From positions 2,568,501-2,632,500 of the forward strand of contig SMSO01000032.1 of the NCBI GenBank assembly GCA_004764695.1: 64,000 bases of DNA. Reading direction: 5' to 3'. This DNA is from Schizochytrium sp. TIO01 (taxonomy: Eukaryota > Sar > Bigyra > Thraustochytrida > Thraustochytriidae). Every line of letters begins with the position of its first letter. Within the stretch, counting starts at the first letter, position 1. The notes under the pieces are model-generated. The model was not told the DNA's origin, searched no databases, and saw only the letters and a program-made list of their open reading frames with translations. The translations under genes were made by a program, and so were the position numbers. Below are positions 10,436-21,600 of the stretch, one piece after another.

Positions 10436-11713
10436 CTACTCTCGTGGGCTCTCTGCATCCATCACAGATGCATTTTCTGCATCATGAGACCCTGAGGTTT
10501 GGTCAACGTTTTTCTCTTCTTTGGCACATTCATTTTCGAGCCTTTCGTTTCGGGCTGTCTTAGACTCTTCCTCCTCAGCATGAGCATTGTCATCAGATTT
10601 AACAATATCCTTATTTTCTACTGGTTTTGTTGCCTCACTGTCTGTTCCTTCGAGAGGTTTCGCTGCCTTGTGCCCAGCAAGTGCAGTAGCAAATGCGTTC
10701 GCAGCGCCACCGTCCCCGCTTAGGAGCTTGCCAAACTGCGTCACAGCCTTGACCCGCAATACGGCGCGTTTGAACTTGCGTTTTTGTACTTCGGCAATAC
10801 CCTCCAAAACATGTTTGCCGAATGCAACATTACTCTGTGCATCTGGGTTAGCAACCCATGGCTCCTGGAGCACCTGCTTAGCACTCAGACGTTTGTCTTG
10901 ATCGAGGACAAGAAGCTTGCGTACAACTGATTTTGCAGCATCCGAGACTTCATCCCAGTAAGGAGAGTCAAATGCGTATTTCCCATCCTTGATGGCACGA
11001 AACAACTCTTGCTGATCCTCCGAGTAAAAGGGCGGGTAACCGCACAACATGATGTACAAAATGACACCAAGGGCCCAGGTGTCAACCTTACAACCATACT
11101 TGACACCGGAGAGAATCTCGGGGGCAACATATCCCGGAGTACCACATGGATCAGACAAAGGTTTGTCTGTGTTGAATTTAGAAATATCTTTAGCGAGACC
11201 AAAATCAGTCAGCTTAATGTTTGCATCTGTGTCATTTGATTCGTAAATTAGATTTTCAGGTTTTACGTCACGATGGACAATGCCCTGCTCCTCAAGGTAG
11301 GCTAGAGCTCGTGCTACTTGACGTACTGCATGAGCAGCTTCCTTTTCGTTATAGTAGTTTTTGGCTACAATCTGATCAAAAACCTCTCCACCTCGTACGA
11401 GCTCCAACACAAGGTAGAAATAGTTTTCCTCATCGAAAAATTCCAGCAAGCGAACGCAATTTTCATGGTTCAGTTTTTGCATAATGGTAACCTCCTCTTT
11501 AAGTAATGGAATTTCATCGTCTGGAATTTTCGATTTGTCGATCGCCTTGATAGCGACAACAGAGGGGATAGGAAAACCAGACTCCGTCTGGCGCCCCTCT
11601 TCAATGAGGTCTGCTTCATACACAGTAGCAAATGAACCCTGACCAATTGAACCTTTTAGGCGATAGAAATTTTGCATACTTTGCTTTTTCGCTTTGCTTG
11701 CACCACCACCCAT
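10436..11713 (-). CDS. CaMK-type Ser/Thr protein kinase with predicted N-myristoylation
   Basis: A 425-residue protein. Kinase domain at about 17-286: glycine loop IGQGSF (23-28), VAIK lysine K56, helix-C glutamate near 73-74, HRD 147-149 with K151 and N154, DFG 170-172, and APE 197-199 preceded by CGTPGYV. This is the CaMKI/DCLK-like layout and all catalytic residues are present. A basic amphipathic stretch follows (about 308-330, containing KRKFKRAVLRVKAV), in the place of the CaMKI autoinhibitory/calmodulin-binding helix. The N-terminus is MGGGASKAKK, which fits the N-myristoylation pattern (Gly2, small residue at 6) with a following basic patch, so plasma-membrane attachment is likely. 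The tail (340-425) is acidic and low complexity. No EF hands, so it is not a CDPK. Calcium regulation is inferred from the helix, not shown. Confidence 0.92.
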   Translation of the reverse strand: MGGGASKAKKQSMQNFYRLKGSIGQGSFATVYEADLIEEGRQTESGFPIPSVVAIKAIDKSKIPDDEIPLLKEEVTIMQKLNHENCVRLLEFFDEENYFYLVLELVRGGEVFDQIVAKNYYNEKEAAHAVRQVARALAYLEEQGIVHRDVKPENLIYESNDTDANIKLTDFGLAKDISKFNTDKPLSDPCGTPGYVAPEILSGVKYGCKVDTWALGVILYIMLCGYPPFYSEDQQELFRAIKDGKYAFDSPYWDEVSDAAKSVVRKLLVLDQDKRLSAKQVLQEPWVANPDAQSNVAFGKHVLEGIAEVQKRKFKRAVLRVKAVTQFGKLLSGDGGAANAFATALAGHKAAKPLEGTDSEATKPVENKDIVKSDDNAHAEEEESKTARNERLENECAKEEKNVDQTSGSHDAENASVMDAESPRE

Positions 11714-14700
11714 GGTTGCAAAATTTTGAGATAGTAGCCGAGAAAGTCACTTGCTCCAAGAATAGGTTATGCGCTAGGGAGCGCGGTTGTCCACAGCTCG
11801 ATGAACTTGTGCGTAGTTCAACTACTTTTGCTCAAATAGCGCTCAAACCTCTGTATATGCAAAACAAAAGTTCTAGGCTTAGTTTCCCAGCTTTGCTAGA
11901 ACTCAGCGCGACGAAGTCGTGTAGGACAGGGTACCTCAGCGAACGAAATCAAACCAGATCACAGTAGCTCGATTGTAGTTGTGTTGTTCAGGTCCGTCGC
12001 TGTTTGCAGTTGTCTTCCTTGCCTCTGCTCCGATGCTGGTGCAACTAAAAGCTCAAAGTACTCAGACGATAAGCCTTGGGTTTATTCAAGCAATGGTGTC
12101 AGCAAAATGGATTCACAGGGGAGCACTTCAAGTAAACATGCATTATATATTTTTCTCACTTTGCCTCTTCTTATCTCATAGTCCTATGCTAGTACAAGCT
12201 GTGCAAAAAGAATTGAGTATCAATTACGGCATGCATTGGCAAAAACGACTTTATATATTTTTATTTCTTTTCCTCTCTTTGCAAAGAGTAAAAATGTATT
12301 AGTATAGTCAGTCAACCCTCTTTCAGTGTTAATTTGTGTGTACGCACGTTCATTGTACGGAACATAAAGTTCTCGTGGATAGATTTCTCTTTGTGTTTAT
12401 TTCACTTGATGTTACAATAAGTGCCGGAGGGAGGTCAAGGTCCGCGCCAGGAAGAGAGCCAAACGCATGTGCTCACAGATCTCACAATTCGACCTCTAAG
12501 CTTATACCAATTATCGTAACGGATAGATGCGTTCTCGGTACAATTTGTAGAGCTGGCTGGGTACACATGAATATGTCGATCACAACTAGCCTCAAAGAGT
12601 AAGCAAACCAGAGAGAACCAAAACGAGACTTGAGAGTTTGCCCGAAATTCGACCACACGGGCCCGCATGAGAGATGTGATGCTGATACCATAAATAGATT
12701 GAACCTCTCTCAGCAAAGTCACTACGTATTAGGAAGTACTTACCACGACCAGATAGCTGTCCATACCCATTTGGTATAGGCTACTTCTTTTGCCTCAAAG
12801 ACCCCATAAGGCCCGGCAGATAGAGCGTCTCACAGAATGAGTTTGATGTTGGCCTTTTAACGTGGCGGCTGTAAGCGAATTGTCTCTAAGCTGCCCGGCC
12901 TCTTCCATCTTTTTCAATCTGCCTCTTGAAGCGACTTTTACCACCACCAAAGTTATCGTTAAACCTTGCTCATGTCGCGCTTGCATCTACCGAGAACGTA
13001 CTGCTATCCAAGTCCAGTGCCTTAGTAATAACTTACAACTCTCCAACGCCATGCCGTGAGCCATCTCAATCACCGGGTGTGTTTTACTATTGGTGAATGC
13101 ATGGAATTCCTACGGCCGACTATTTGGTTGATGAAGCATTCATGAAGGCAATATAACACACAACGGAGTAAACCAAAGAGAAGCCATTGGGGGTTATCCT
13201 TGGTCAAGGCAATGCAAAATGCACTTGTTGAAAAGCTTTGTCTCTAGAAAGAACAAGGACAGGACACAAAGGAAGAAAGTGTTTCTCATATGTAGTACGT
13301 ACCTGATCCATTTATAACTAAAAAGAAAGAAAGTTTTTTAGTTTCTTTTGTAAACTCCGACTCACTTGCTTCTTCTTAATAAAATATTTCTTTTAAAAAG
13401 AAAAATAGTTTTCAATTAAAAAAAGAAATAAAATGTTCAAATTGCTCAACGTGACTTGCTTCGGTTTGGGTTTTGCTTTTGATATTTGGGGGTGCACGTA
13501 TCGGCTTGGCCTCCTAAACACTACCGATGATCAGATTGTTTTGTGCAGCTTTTTCATTTCTGCTGAGGCTTTCGGCCTCACTATGCGGGTCTAAAGTCTC
13601 AGCGATGATAATCTCGCGCGTATATTAATTTTTTTTGGCAACCTCAGGTACAAGGTGCGGTTCACTTGCATGCAATGGCCCTCTATGGCTTATGCTGGAG
13701 TGCCAGATACTAGTTGCAAGTAAAGGTCTCAGCGAACATCAATAGAACAATACACATGGAATTTCTTGCAAGTCTATCTTGGTATCGGCGTATAGCTTGC
13801 AATATTTAGATATGAAACGCAGAAACTAGAACCCCCCCCCCCGGTGATGCAGATATTCAGTAACCTTAAATACAGTGTGAAGATTGCATATTTAAGGAGT
13901 TTGGACACACATGTACTTTCTGGTGGCACTGTAAGTAAAGCGTACCAACAAAGCCCTGCGAGAATCAAGGGACTCATTCCCCGTCGACCTGTAGGCCAAC
14001 CAAGTCTTTGTATGTTTCAAGAACGAATCAATAAGAGCCATATGACCAAATTATCAAATTGAAGTGAAAGTAAGTTTACATCCGTCCCTCCGAAGCTCTT
14101 AGACCGATACTCTTTCTATGGCGGACAGGAGATGCCACAGACCTAAACATCTTGGTCATTCATTCTCTGGCGAGTATATTTGTTTTGCTCTGTTTATTTG
14201 TTGTTGTGTATAAGCAGGTAGTACATAGCTAGCTCGGTATTAGTAATAGTTACTCTTTCAAGTTTGTTTTTTGCAAAACTGGAGTTCCGTGCACGATATT
14301 GCTGCAAGCCTTCTTATCTTCTCTTGCAGAACAGAGTAAGAAGATATTTAGTCACCTTAAACCAAATTCAACTATAGTTGAGAGGTTACATGATAGTTAA
14401 GGTGCATATTTGAGAATTTTTTTCTCTCTTTGTCAATCTTCGACTTCATTCGCCGATCCATCGAGGCGCGCTGAGGACAGCGTCGCGCTGAGATTCTGCG
14501 TGGCAGACGGACGCGGCTCATCGCCGCGGCTCACCAGAGTTGTAGCTGGTGATACGACCATAGGCTCTGGTGCCCACCTTCTTCGTTTCTACCGCGTTGC
14601 AAGAGTCTAGAGAAGGCCCCCAGGAGCCCTCAATCCGTGGGAGGAAACACGTTCTTTATTTTGTCGCGTCACTCCCTTCTGATCCGTCGCAGCGTTGCTT

Positions 14701-15093
14701 TTGACGCTCCTCAACACACGAACACGTGCAAGGCGTACCGGAGCCGCGTGGGCCTTTGAATAACTGTTCTGTGCGGATATAACGCTTGAAGGACCTGACC
14801 TAATACAAAGGAACGCTTCGTCACTTGCTCATCCTGTGGGCTTGCTGTCTTGAAAAGGACGGTCCTCTCTGCGAATCGATTGTAATTGATTCTTTGGATT
14901 GCGGGTGTTCAAGTGCGCGTATATGCTTACGAATCGGCGTCTGAAGGCGGTAGACGCTTAAGAAGCTGAGACGCTCTCAAAGTCAGGTTTGTGAGAACAT
15001 TTGCAGAAAAGTTGGGAGTTGTGGAGGTTGGCAAATAGGTCAGGTAAACTCGCACAATTGGTCATTGAGGTTAACATAAAGAACATTCATAAA
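11714..15093. other. gene-free divergent region between kinase and Mei2-like gene
   Basis: Neither strand has a frame above about 110 codons that resembles a protein. The region includes an 11-base C run near 13832-13842, and AT-rich stretches with A/T runs near 13320-13440. A more GC-rich segment at about 14440-14760, a few hundred bases before the Mei2-like start codon, may be that gene's promoter or 5' leader. An upstream noncoding exon cannot be excluded. Confidence 0.5.
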
Positions 15094-17307
15094 ATGATGG
15101 TAGATCTTGACATTGATGATGGCCGACCAAGACTTAAGTCCTGGGCAGGCTGGGAACTGGTGAACTTTGAATTAGCTTGTGATTGGTCTGAGCATGTGCT
15201 CATTGAGGGGGAGGACTCGGAAGTAGCATGGGTGAAAGATGACACATCACTGGAAATGCCGATGCCTCCATACGACTCTCCGGGCCTCCCTCGAGAGCAG
15301 GCACGCGCTCTCATTTATAAGTTCGTAAATGACGATCACTCCAGAGCAAGGGTCTCTGTTGCTGTGCCAAAACCTGCTGCAGTGAAGAGAGACAGCTCTG
15401 ATCGTAGCCGGACAGTAGAGCTCCACCTCGAAGAAGCGGTAGAGCTTCCCATGAGCAACGTTGGCATGCGCGTGACTGCCACGAGGGATGAAGTTTCCCT
15501 AGAACACGCCAAAAAGCGGGGCAACCACCGACTCATGTTTAGAACCCTCATGCAAGAACCTTCAAACTCGCTTCTCATTCCAAACAGCAGCTTTGCTGAA
15601 AATGAGGCAAATGAGGATGACGCAGCCTTAGTTGATCGCGACATGGCCATCAATATTATAAAAACCTTTGGTGATCCTCAGCTTGTCCATTTTGGTCCAG
15701 ATGTTGTGATGATCACCTTTTATGATCGAAGGGAAACTGAATCGATGATGTCAAAGCTTTTCGCTGGAGATGATACCAATGTAGAAAAGGCAATTTTCTG
15801 CGTCCCTGGAATCTTGTGGAAAGGTCCAGATGGGGTTTTCTATCGACAAGATAGTCTATTGATTCGAAGCGATGATGGAACAGATACTTCACTGGACCAA
15901 GCAAATGTGTTGTCAATTCTTCGTGTCCGTCTTGAAGCTGTAGCATCTTTCAATAAAGTCAAAGATGGCGAGGTTCTAGTCGAATTCTACAAGGTGGGAG
16001 ATTGCCGAGGCGCCTTGGATCACGCAGTTGGCTCTGCATCTACCCGTCACCAGTTTGGAATTAGCCTTGTACCTGCGCCGGAGGCCTTAAAACGAAAGCA
16101 TGCATCCTTGTATAACTTTATCGCATGCGACTATAGCGTAGGCCTTAAACAAATCAACTACCTAGGTGTTGCTCCTGGGTCAGATGACGCTCGCAGCTCA
16201 CGCTCACGCTCGCCTGCCCCCCAGACAATGCACTATGCATCAGCAGTTACAGGAAGCAGTCGAGCAGGCAGACTGCCCCGTAGTTCTTCAGCAGGTTCGT
16301 CAGTGGGGAGCTTGGAGAATTCTTCTGTGACTGATGCAAATAGTATTGGTAGCGGCCATACGAAGACAAGGAATTCTTCTCAGCAAAAGCTAGCTCGCTC
16401 TGTGCGTGCCTCGGTTCCTGAACCTCCGCGAAGTGTTGATTCCAGCGACGCTAACAGTCGAAGGATGCGCAATGTTCCTCCAATTCACCGCGTTCCGGCG
16501 TCACGCGGACGTGATAACGTGGATTATCACATCAATGTTCCTCTTGTCCTCAGTGGCGGGGACCCACGTACCTCGGTGATGATAAAAAACATTCCCAACA
16601 AATACACCCAAAAAATGGTTTTAGATGAGCTTGATGAGAGCGGTTGTCAAGGAACCTACGACTTTTTCTACTTACCAATTGATTTTCAAGCGGGGTGTAA
16701 TCTAGGATACGCTTTTATTGATTTTCATGACCCGCATACTATAGCACAGTTTTTTAATACCTTTGATCAACGCAAATGGAATAAATTCAACAGTGACAAA
16801 ATTTGTGAAGTCAAGTACGCTCGTATTCAAGGCTGCGAATCGCTACTCCGGCGCTTTGAAAATTCATGTGTTATGGAGCAAGACAAAGAGTATCAGCCTG
16901 TCATGTTTAATCGTGATGGAACTATGATTGAGGACCTTACCACAACTGCGGCATACTCGAAGTCCCGCTCACGGCCTCAAAAAGGAAGAAGACAGCGCGG
17001 TACTGGAGCTGGTGTAAATGGAACCTCAACTCGCTCAACTGGGGGTCAAAGAGCGAATTCTCCATCTGGGCCACCATCCTCTGCATCTTCGCCGACTTCA
17101 AGTCAGTTTCCCACCACTCATATGATGCCATCTACTAGCCAACAAGATTTGTCTCAGTCTACTGTATCACCAAATGTAGAAATGAGTTCTGATGTGCAAC
17201 AGCAGCACCAACAAGCCTTCTATGCAAACGGTTCCTACGACTTCTCACAGCAACAACAATCATCCTCACAGCAGACAAATTTTTGGTCTGCTTCTGGTAA
17301 CCAGTAA
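15094..17307 (+). CDS. Mei2-like RNA-binding protein
   Basis: A 737-residue protein counted from the first in-frame ATG (tandem ATGATG at 15094). The open frame runs upstream to a TTG at 15001, which is an unlikely start in a eukaryote. The diagnostic part is the C-terminal RRM of the Mei2 class (about 493-595): TSVMIKNIPNKYT with RNP2-like VMIKNI, the GTYDFFYLPIDF segment, the RNP1-like NLGYAFIDF, then KWNKFNSDKICEVKYARIQG. A weaker, earlier segment near 186-222 (FGDPQLVHFGPDVVMITFYD) looks like a degenerate RRM. Most of the rest is Ser/Arg/Pro-rich linker, and the tail is Gln/Ser-rich. Mei2 proteins control meiosis and development through RNA binding in fungi and plants; the role here is inferred from family only. 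Confidence 0.9.
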   Translation: MMVDLDIDDGRPRLKSWAGWELVNFELACDWSEHVLIEGEDSEVAWVKDDTSLEMPMPPYDSPGLPREQARALIYKFVNDDHSRARVSVAVPKPAAVKRDSSDRSRTVELHLEEAVELPMSNVGMRVTATRDEVSLEHAKKRGNHRLMFRTLMQEPSNSLLIPNSSFAENEANEDDAALVDRDMAINIIKTFGDPQLVHFGPDVVMITFYDRRETESMMSKLFAGDDTNVEKAIFCVPGILWKGPDGVFYRQDSLLIRSDDGTDTSLDQANVLSILRVRLEAVASFNKVKDGEVLVEFYKVGDCRGALDHAVGSASTRHQFGISLVPAPEALKRKHASLYNFIACDYSVGLKQINYLGVAPGSDDARSSRSRSPAPQTMHYASAVTGSSRAGRLPRSSSAGSSVGSLENSSVTDANSIGSGHTKTRNSSQQKLARSVRASVPEPPRSVDSSDANSRRMRNVPPIHRVPASRGRDNVDYHINVPLVLSGGDPRTSVMIKNIPNKYTQKMVLDELDESGCQGTYDFFYLPIDFQAGCNLGYAFIDFHDPHTIAQFFNTFDQRKWNKFNSDKICEVKYARIQGCESLLRRFENSCVMEQDKEYQPVMFNRDGTMIEDLTTTAAYSKSRSRPQKGRRQRGTGAGVNGTSTRSTGGQRANSPSGPPSSASSPTSSQFPTTHMMPSTSQQDLSQSTVSPNVEMSSDVQQQHQQAFYANGSYDFSQQQQSSSQQTNFWSASGNQ

Positions 17308-18031
17308 TAAGTAGCATAACTGATTATGGATTTAAAGATGTGATTTTATTTGTGTGAACTTTCTACAGCTCATTTAATCCAGTAAATAGTCTCTTCTATA
17401 TTCCCTTTTCGGGTGGGGTCTCTTAATTTCTATTCAGATCTGGCTGGCTTGAGTCAATGCGAACAAGGTTTTCAGAATTATTGCTGGTCTCGGTGCAGAC
17501 TATACTTTTGTTTAAAGTAAGATGAAGCTGTTTAGGGCGACCAGCTGCAATAGTAAATACAATTCACATTTGTTCTAGTCCTGTAGACTCATGACATCGC
17601 AAAAGTGTACTTTTGATTTTCACTATGACTCAAGGAGGAGATACAGGAAAAGCGTCAGTTGTATGTTTAAAGTCAAATTAAAAAAAGAAAAGAAACTTAA
17701 GGTAGAGGAGCAGCTCTGATCAAGGGTGAAAAGTACTTCAGATATGCACCTGAAGTTGAACTGATCTATTGCAAAATCCTCCACTATGCCCAACAACTTG
17801 TGTTCTTTTATTTATTTTTATGGTACCGCTACGCTGGTATACAAGGTGATGAAAAACAGGCGCGTTTGGCTAGGTCAACGTAATAACTCAATACTGTGGT
17901 AGTTAACAGATTACTTCTATTATTCGTACACATAGTATTCTTTTTTGATTTAAAAAAAAACAAAAAAAAAACAAAGAATGTCTGTATAAATAAATTTATT
18001 TTTAAAAAATATTTAAAAAGGAAAAAAAAGA
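17308..18031. other. intergenic, 3' side of Mei2-like gene
   Basis: This is 3' flank of the Mei2-like gene up to the tRNA. It is AT-rich, with dense A and T runs over the last 150 bases. The run of A's directly next to the tRNA 3' end is its Pol III terminator read on the other strand. No protein-like frame was seen. Confidence 0.6.
18019..18030 (-). terminator. Pol III T-run terminator of tRNA-Gly
   Basis: On the minus strand, TTCTTTTTTTTCC follows the tRNA 3' end within two bases. A run of four or more T's is the standard RNA polymerase III stop signal. Confidence 0.85.
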
Positions 18032-18102
18032 AGCGTCAGCCGGGAATCGAACCCGGGGCAGCCGCATGGCAAACAGCTATTTTACCACTAAACCACTAAC
18101 GC
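18032..18102 (-). tRNA. tRNA-Gly (anticodon GCC)
   Basis: Read on the minus strand, a 71-base cloverleaf folds. The acceptor stem is GCGTTAG with CTGACGC (one G-U pair). The D arm carries AGTGGTAAA. The anticodon stem-loop is GCTGT-TTGCCAT-GCGGC with anticodon GCC, and the T arm is CCGGG-TTCGATT-CCCGG. The B box GGTTCGATTCC is intact. There is no intron, and CCA is not encoded. The discriminator base reads T. A Pol III terminator (T8 on the minus strand) follows immediately. It sits between the Mei2-like and IFT121 genes, opposite to both. Confidence 0.96.
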
Positions 18103-18626
18103 TGGTGATGAAGGAATGTTTCATCTGATGTCATCTGCAAGGGCTGTAGAATATATAACAAATGATACCTTTGGAAGCTACAGCTTAAAATTGGTTTCTC
18201 ATACCGCGGCGAGGGTTTCTGACTTGACCGTTGATAGAATAAGGGCTCTTCTGCTTTGTGTCATTTTAGTTGAATATAAAAAAATCAGAGCAAAAGCCCA
18301 TCGATTGAGGGAGGGGCCCACCCCCGTGTGACATCAACTTGTCTCAAGGCTACTTCGTCTGCAAGTTTTCTGAATTTAGGTGGAGCGAAGGAGTGACTGC
18401 AAGGAGAGAAGGAAGTAAACCAAGTAATTCTCAAACATCTCTCAAGTGAGACTACTAAGGTTCGTGACGAAGCAATAGGACGAGACAGCTAAAGCAAGGC
18501 CGTTCAGAAACAACCCTGCTATCTCGCATTGAGACTGCGACTCTTTCATCGACAAAAAGCTTGAGTTCTGAAAACCTTCATAAAACTTACGAAGTTCTCG
18601 CTCAGAGCTAGTTATTCACTTGCAGA
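18103..18626. other. upstream region of IFT121 and of tRNA-Gly
   Basis: No protein-like frame was seen. The stretch must contain the 5' leader and promoter of the IFT121 gene, as well as the 5' flank of the minus-strand tRNA. No specific regulatory motif can be named. Confidence 0.5.
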
Positions 18627-21600
18627 ATGTTTGTGTTTTTAAGCAAAAAGATAGCAATTCCGAATGGAGCGAAAATTCACAGCCTTGCATGGAATGCTTC
18701 TCAGGGTTGGATTGCATGTGGAGGAGAAAATGGTCTTCTCAAGGTCCTAAAGCTTGAAGTTAATGCTGACTCGAAAGCCAGGGGCGTAGCCGCTCCAACT
18801 AACCTCTCGATGAACCAGACTCTAGATGGACATCAAGGTGGTGTCGTGTGCTGCGTATGGAACAAGGCCTATCGAAAACTCACCACGAGCGATCAGTATG
18901 GCCTAATTATTGTTTGGATGTTGCACCGACAAATGTGGTACGAAGAAATGATCAATAACCGCAATAAGAGCGTGGTTAAAGATATGTGCTGGACCGCTGA
19001 TGGCGGACGAATTTGCATTGGTTATGCTGATGGTGGAGTCATTGCGGGAGGTGTAGACGGAAACCGTCTTTGGGCTAAGGAAACCGGGCTTGATCTCAAG
19101 TTTGTACAGTGGTCCCCTGATGGCCGCACAATCCTATTTGCTACTGAACAATCTAAAATCTACATCTTTGATCAAAAGGGCAACAACATTGGCACCATGC
19201 CCCTTTCTGTTGATCCTCATGCATCAGGATCTGTTATCGGAGACGATGAGAATGGAGATAATAATGATTACAATCTTGATAGAGGAATTATCGCTGTCGA
19301 TTGGTATGATGGTACTCGCGGCCACGTCGACATCGACGCCCCTGATCTAGCGATTGCCTTTGCAAACGGTTATGTTCAAATTACTAAAGGATTGCCTCCG
19401 CTGAAAACCAAAAGCGTCAGATCAAAGCCGCGTAAGACGCGAGAGAGCAAGCACTCTGAGGAGGACCCTCGGCAAGAAGAACAAACCGATATTGGTGTTC
19501 CGAACAAGGAAGGTGCGCACACTGTTCTTATTGACACTGGAATGCGTCTGAGCAAGGCATCTTGGAGCTCCGATGGTTCAGTGCTTGCAATCGCTGGCTC
19601 GCAGTCACAAAAGCTCCCCAGTGGCGATGTTCGTCGAATGTGCATGGTGCAATTCTATTCTCCATTCGGGCAGCACTTGCGAACACTCAAAGTTCCTGGT
19701 GGTCGTATATCGGCTTTGACATGGGAAGGAACAAGTCTTCGAATTGCCTTGGCCGTGGACTCTTTCATTTACTTTGCTAACATCCGACAGGATTACCGCT
19801 GGGGATACTTTGCTAACACCCTCTGCTATGCCTTCACCCGCCCTGACCGCAAAGATCATACCGTTGTTTTCTGGGATACTCATGCTGAAGAAAAGCACGT
19901 AAAGTATGTCAAGCGCCTTATGCATGTCCGAGCAGCAGGAGAGCATGCGATCCTAACCTCACGCGGAGCAGAGTCTGTACAAGCTTCGAAGGAAGGTGCA
20001 CCTTTGATCCATCAATATGGACTTATCCTGTGCAATTCGATTGGCTCAGCAGTTGATTCAAAAGTGATCAGTATTGAGCCTACTTTTCTGGCAATGACGA
20101 GTCAGTTCATTGTTGTTGCTGATGAAAAGGCAATATATGCATGGCAGTATCGCACTTCAGGTGGAGCACGCATGGCTTCAAATACATCATCTGTAGCACC
20201 TGTATCTAATAGTAGCAATCCAGCAAATTCTGCGTTACAAGCTACACTACTCGATGTAACGAATGCCCAGAGCTCCAATCGCTCTAATAAGGCAGGTAGA
20301 GAACGAGTTGTGCATATTGATATCGATCCGTCGAGACTTTGCGTGACCGGATTATCTGTACTCTCAAACAATGACAAACCTACAGGCAAGAAAGCTGCAG
20401 AAACTAGGAAATCTCTTCTAGATCTGCTCAGCCGAGCGACTACAGATCCAATTGCCTGCATTGGAGTAAATGATCGTTGCCTGGTTGTCGGCCGATCGTC
20501 CGGAAGCATTCATCGATATACTCTTCCGCATTTAACTCTGGAATCTAAGGTTGTTGTCCGTTGCCGCCCGCAACAACTTGCGCTTAATTCCGACAATACT
20601 AAAATGTCTGTAATTGACATTAATGGTGTTCTATCCATTGTTGCATTTGACAAAGCAGCTAACGATGGAGCGCGCCAACTTGATTTCGAAAGAAAGGACA
20701 CCTGGGATATGATGTGGGCCTCTGATAACCCCGACCTCATGGCTGTGATGGAGAAGACTCGCCTTTATATTTTCCGAGGCCTTGAGCCGGAAGAGCCTGT
20801 CTTGAGCTCTGGTTATGTATGTAAGCATGAGAATCTTCAAATTAAGGCAGTCATGCTCGACGAAATTATGGCACAGCCACACGCTCCAGTGAACGACCTT
20901 GTTGTGAACTTCCCGACGAAGTCTCTTCGAGATGCCCGGGAGATGCTTCGAACCGAGAGGATTGAGGATGTTGCCGCATATATTGATGGACATCCTCATC
21001 CCAAGCTGTGGCGTATCCTCGCAGAGGCATCCTTAGAACGCCTTGAGTTTTCAATTGCTGAAAAGGCATTTGTAAAGTGTGCAGACTACCCTGGAATACA
21101 ACTCGTAAAAACCCTGCGTCTTTTAAATGACAAGACTAAGCAGCGTGCTCAAGTCGCCTCATATTTTGAACGCTTTGATGAAGCTGAAGCGCTGTACAGG
21201 GACATCGACCGCAAAGATCTTGCAATTGATCTTCGTATGATGCTTGGTGATTGGTTTCGTGTTAAACAGCTCATTCAAATGAGCAACGGGGTCAGTGTGG
21301 GCGCAGGAGATGACGAACTTATGCGACGAGTACAACGAGAAATTGGCAGCTACTACGCAGCAAGACAAAAGTGGAACAAGGCGGTGCAATATTTTGCAAA
21401 TGCCAAAGATCCCGAGTCCCTTATCGAGTGCTATTATTTGCTCGAGGAATATAATTCTCTCGAGAAACTTGTGCGAGTTATTCCTGAAAATTCTCCAGTG
21501 CTAATCGACATTGCTCGAAAGTTTCAGTCAGTCGGCATGTCACAAGCTGCATGCACCGCATACCTCAAGGCCGGCGATGTCAAGGCCGCAATTGACTGCT

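Noticed and set aside
15001-15093. upstream TTG start for the Mei2-like gene (likewise TTG or GTG starts at 41158, 40527, 49862, 61785 and 55957)
   Set aside because: Non-ATG starts are unlikely in a eukaryote and conserved sequence begins later, so in-frame ATGs were used where one exists.
18103-18626. search for a second tRNA or spliceosomal RNA near the tRNA-Gly
   Set aside because: No second B box or snRNA core sequence was seen by eye; a covariance scan would be decisive.
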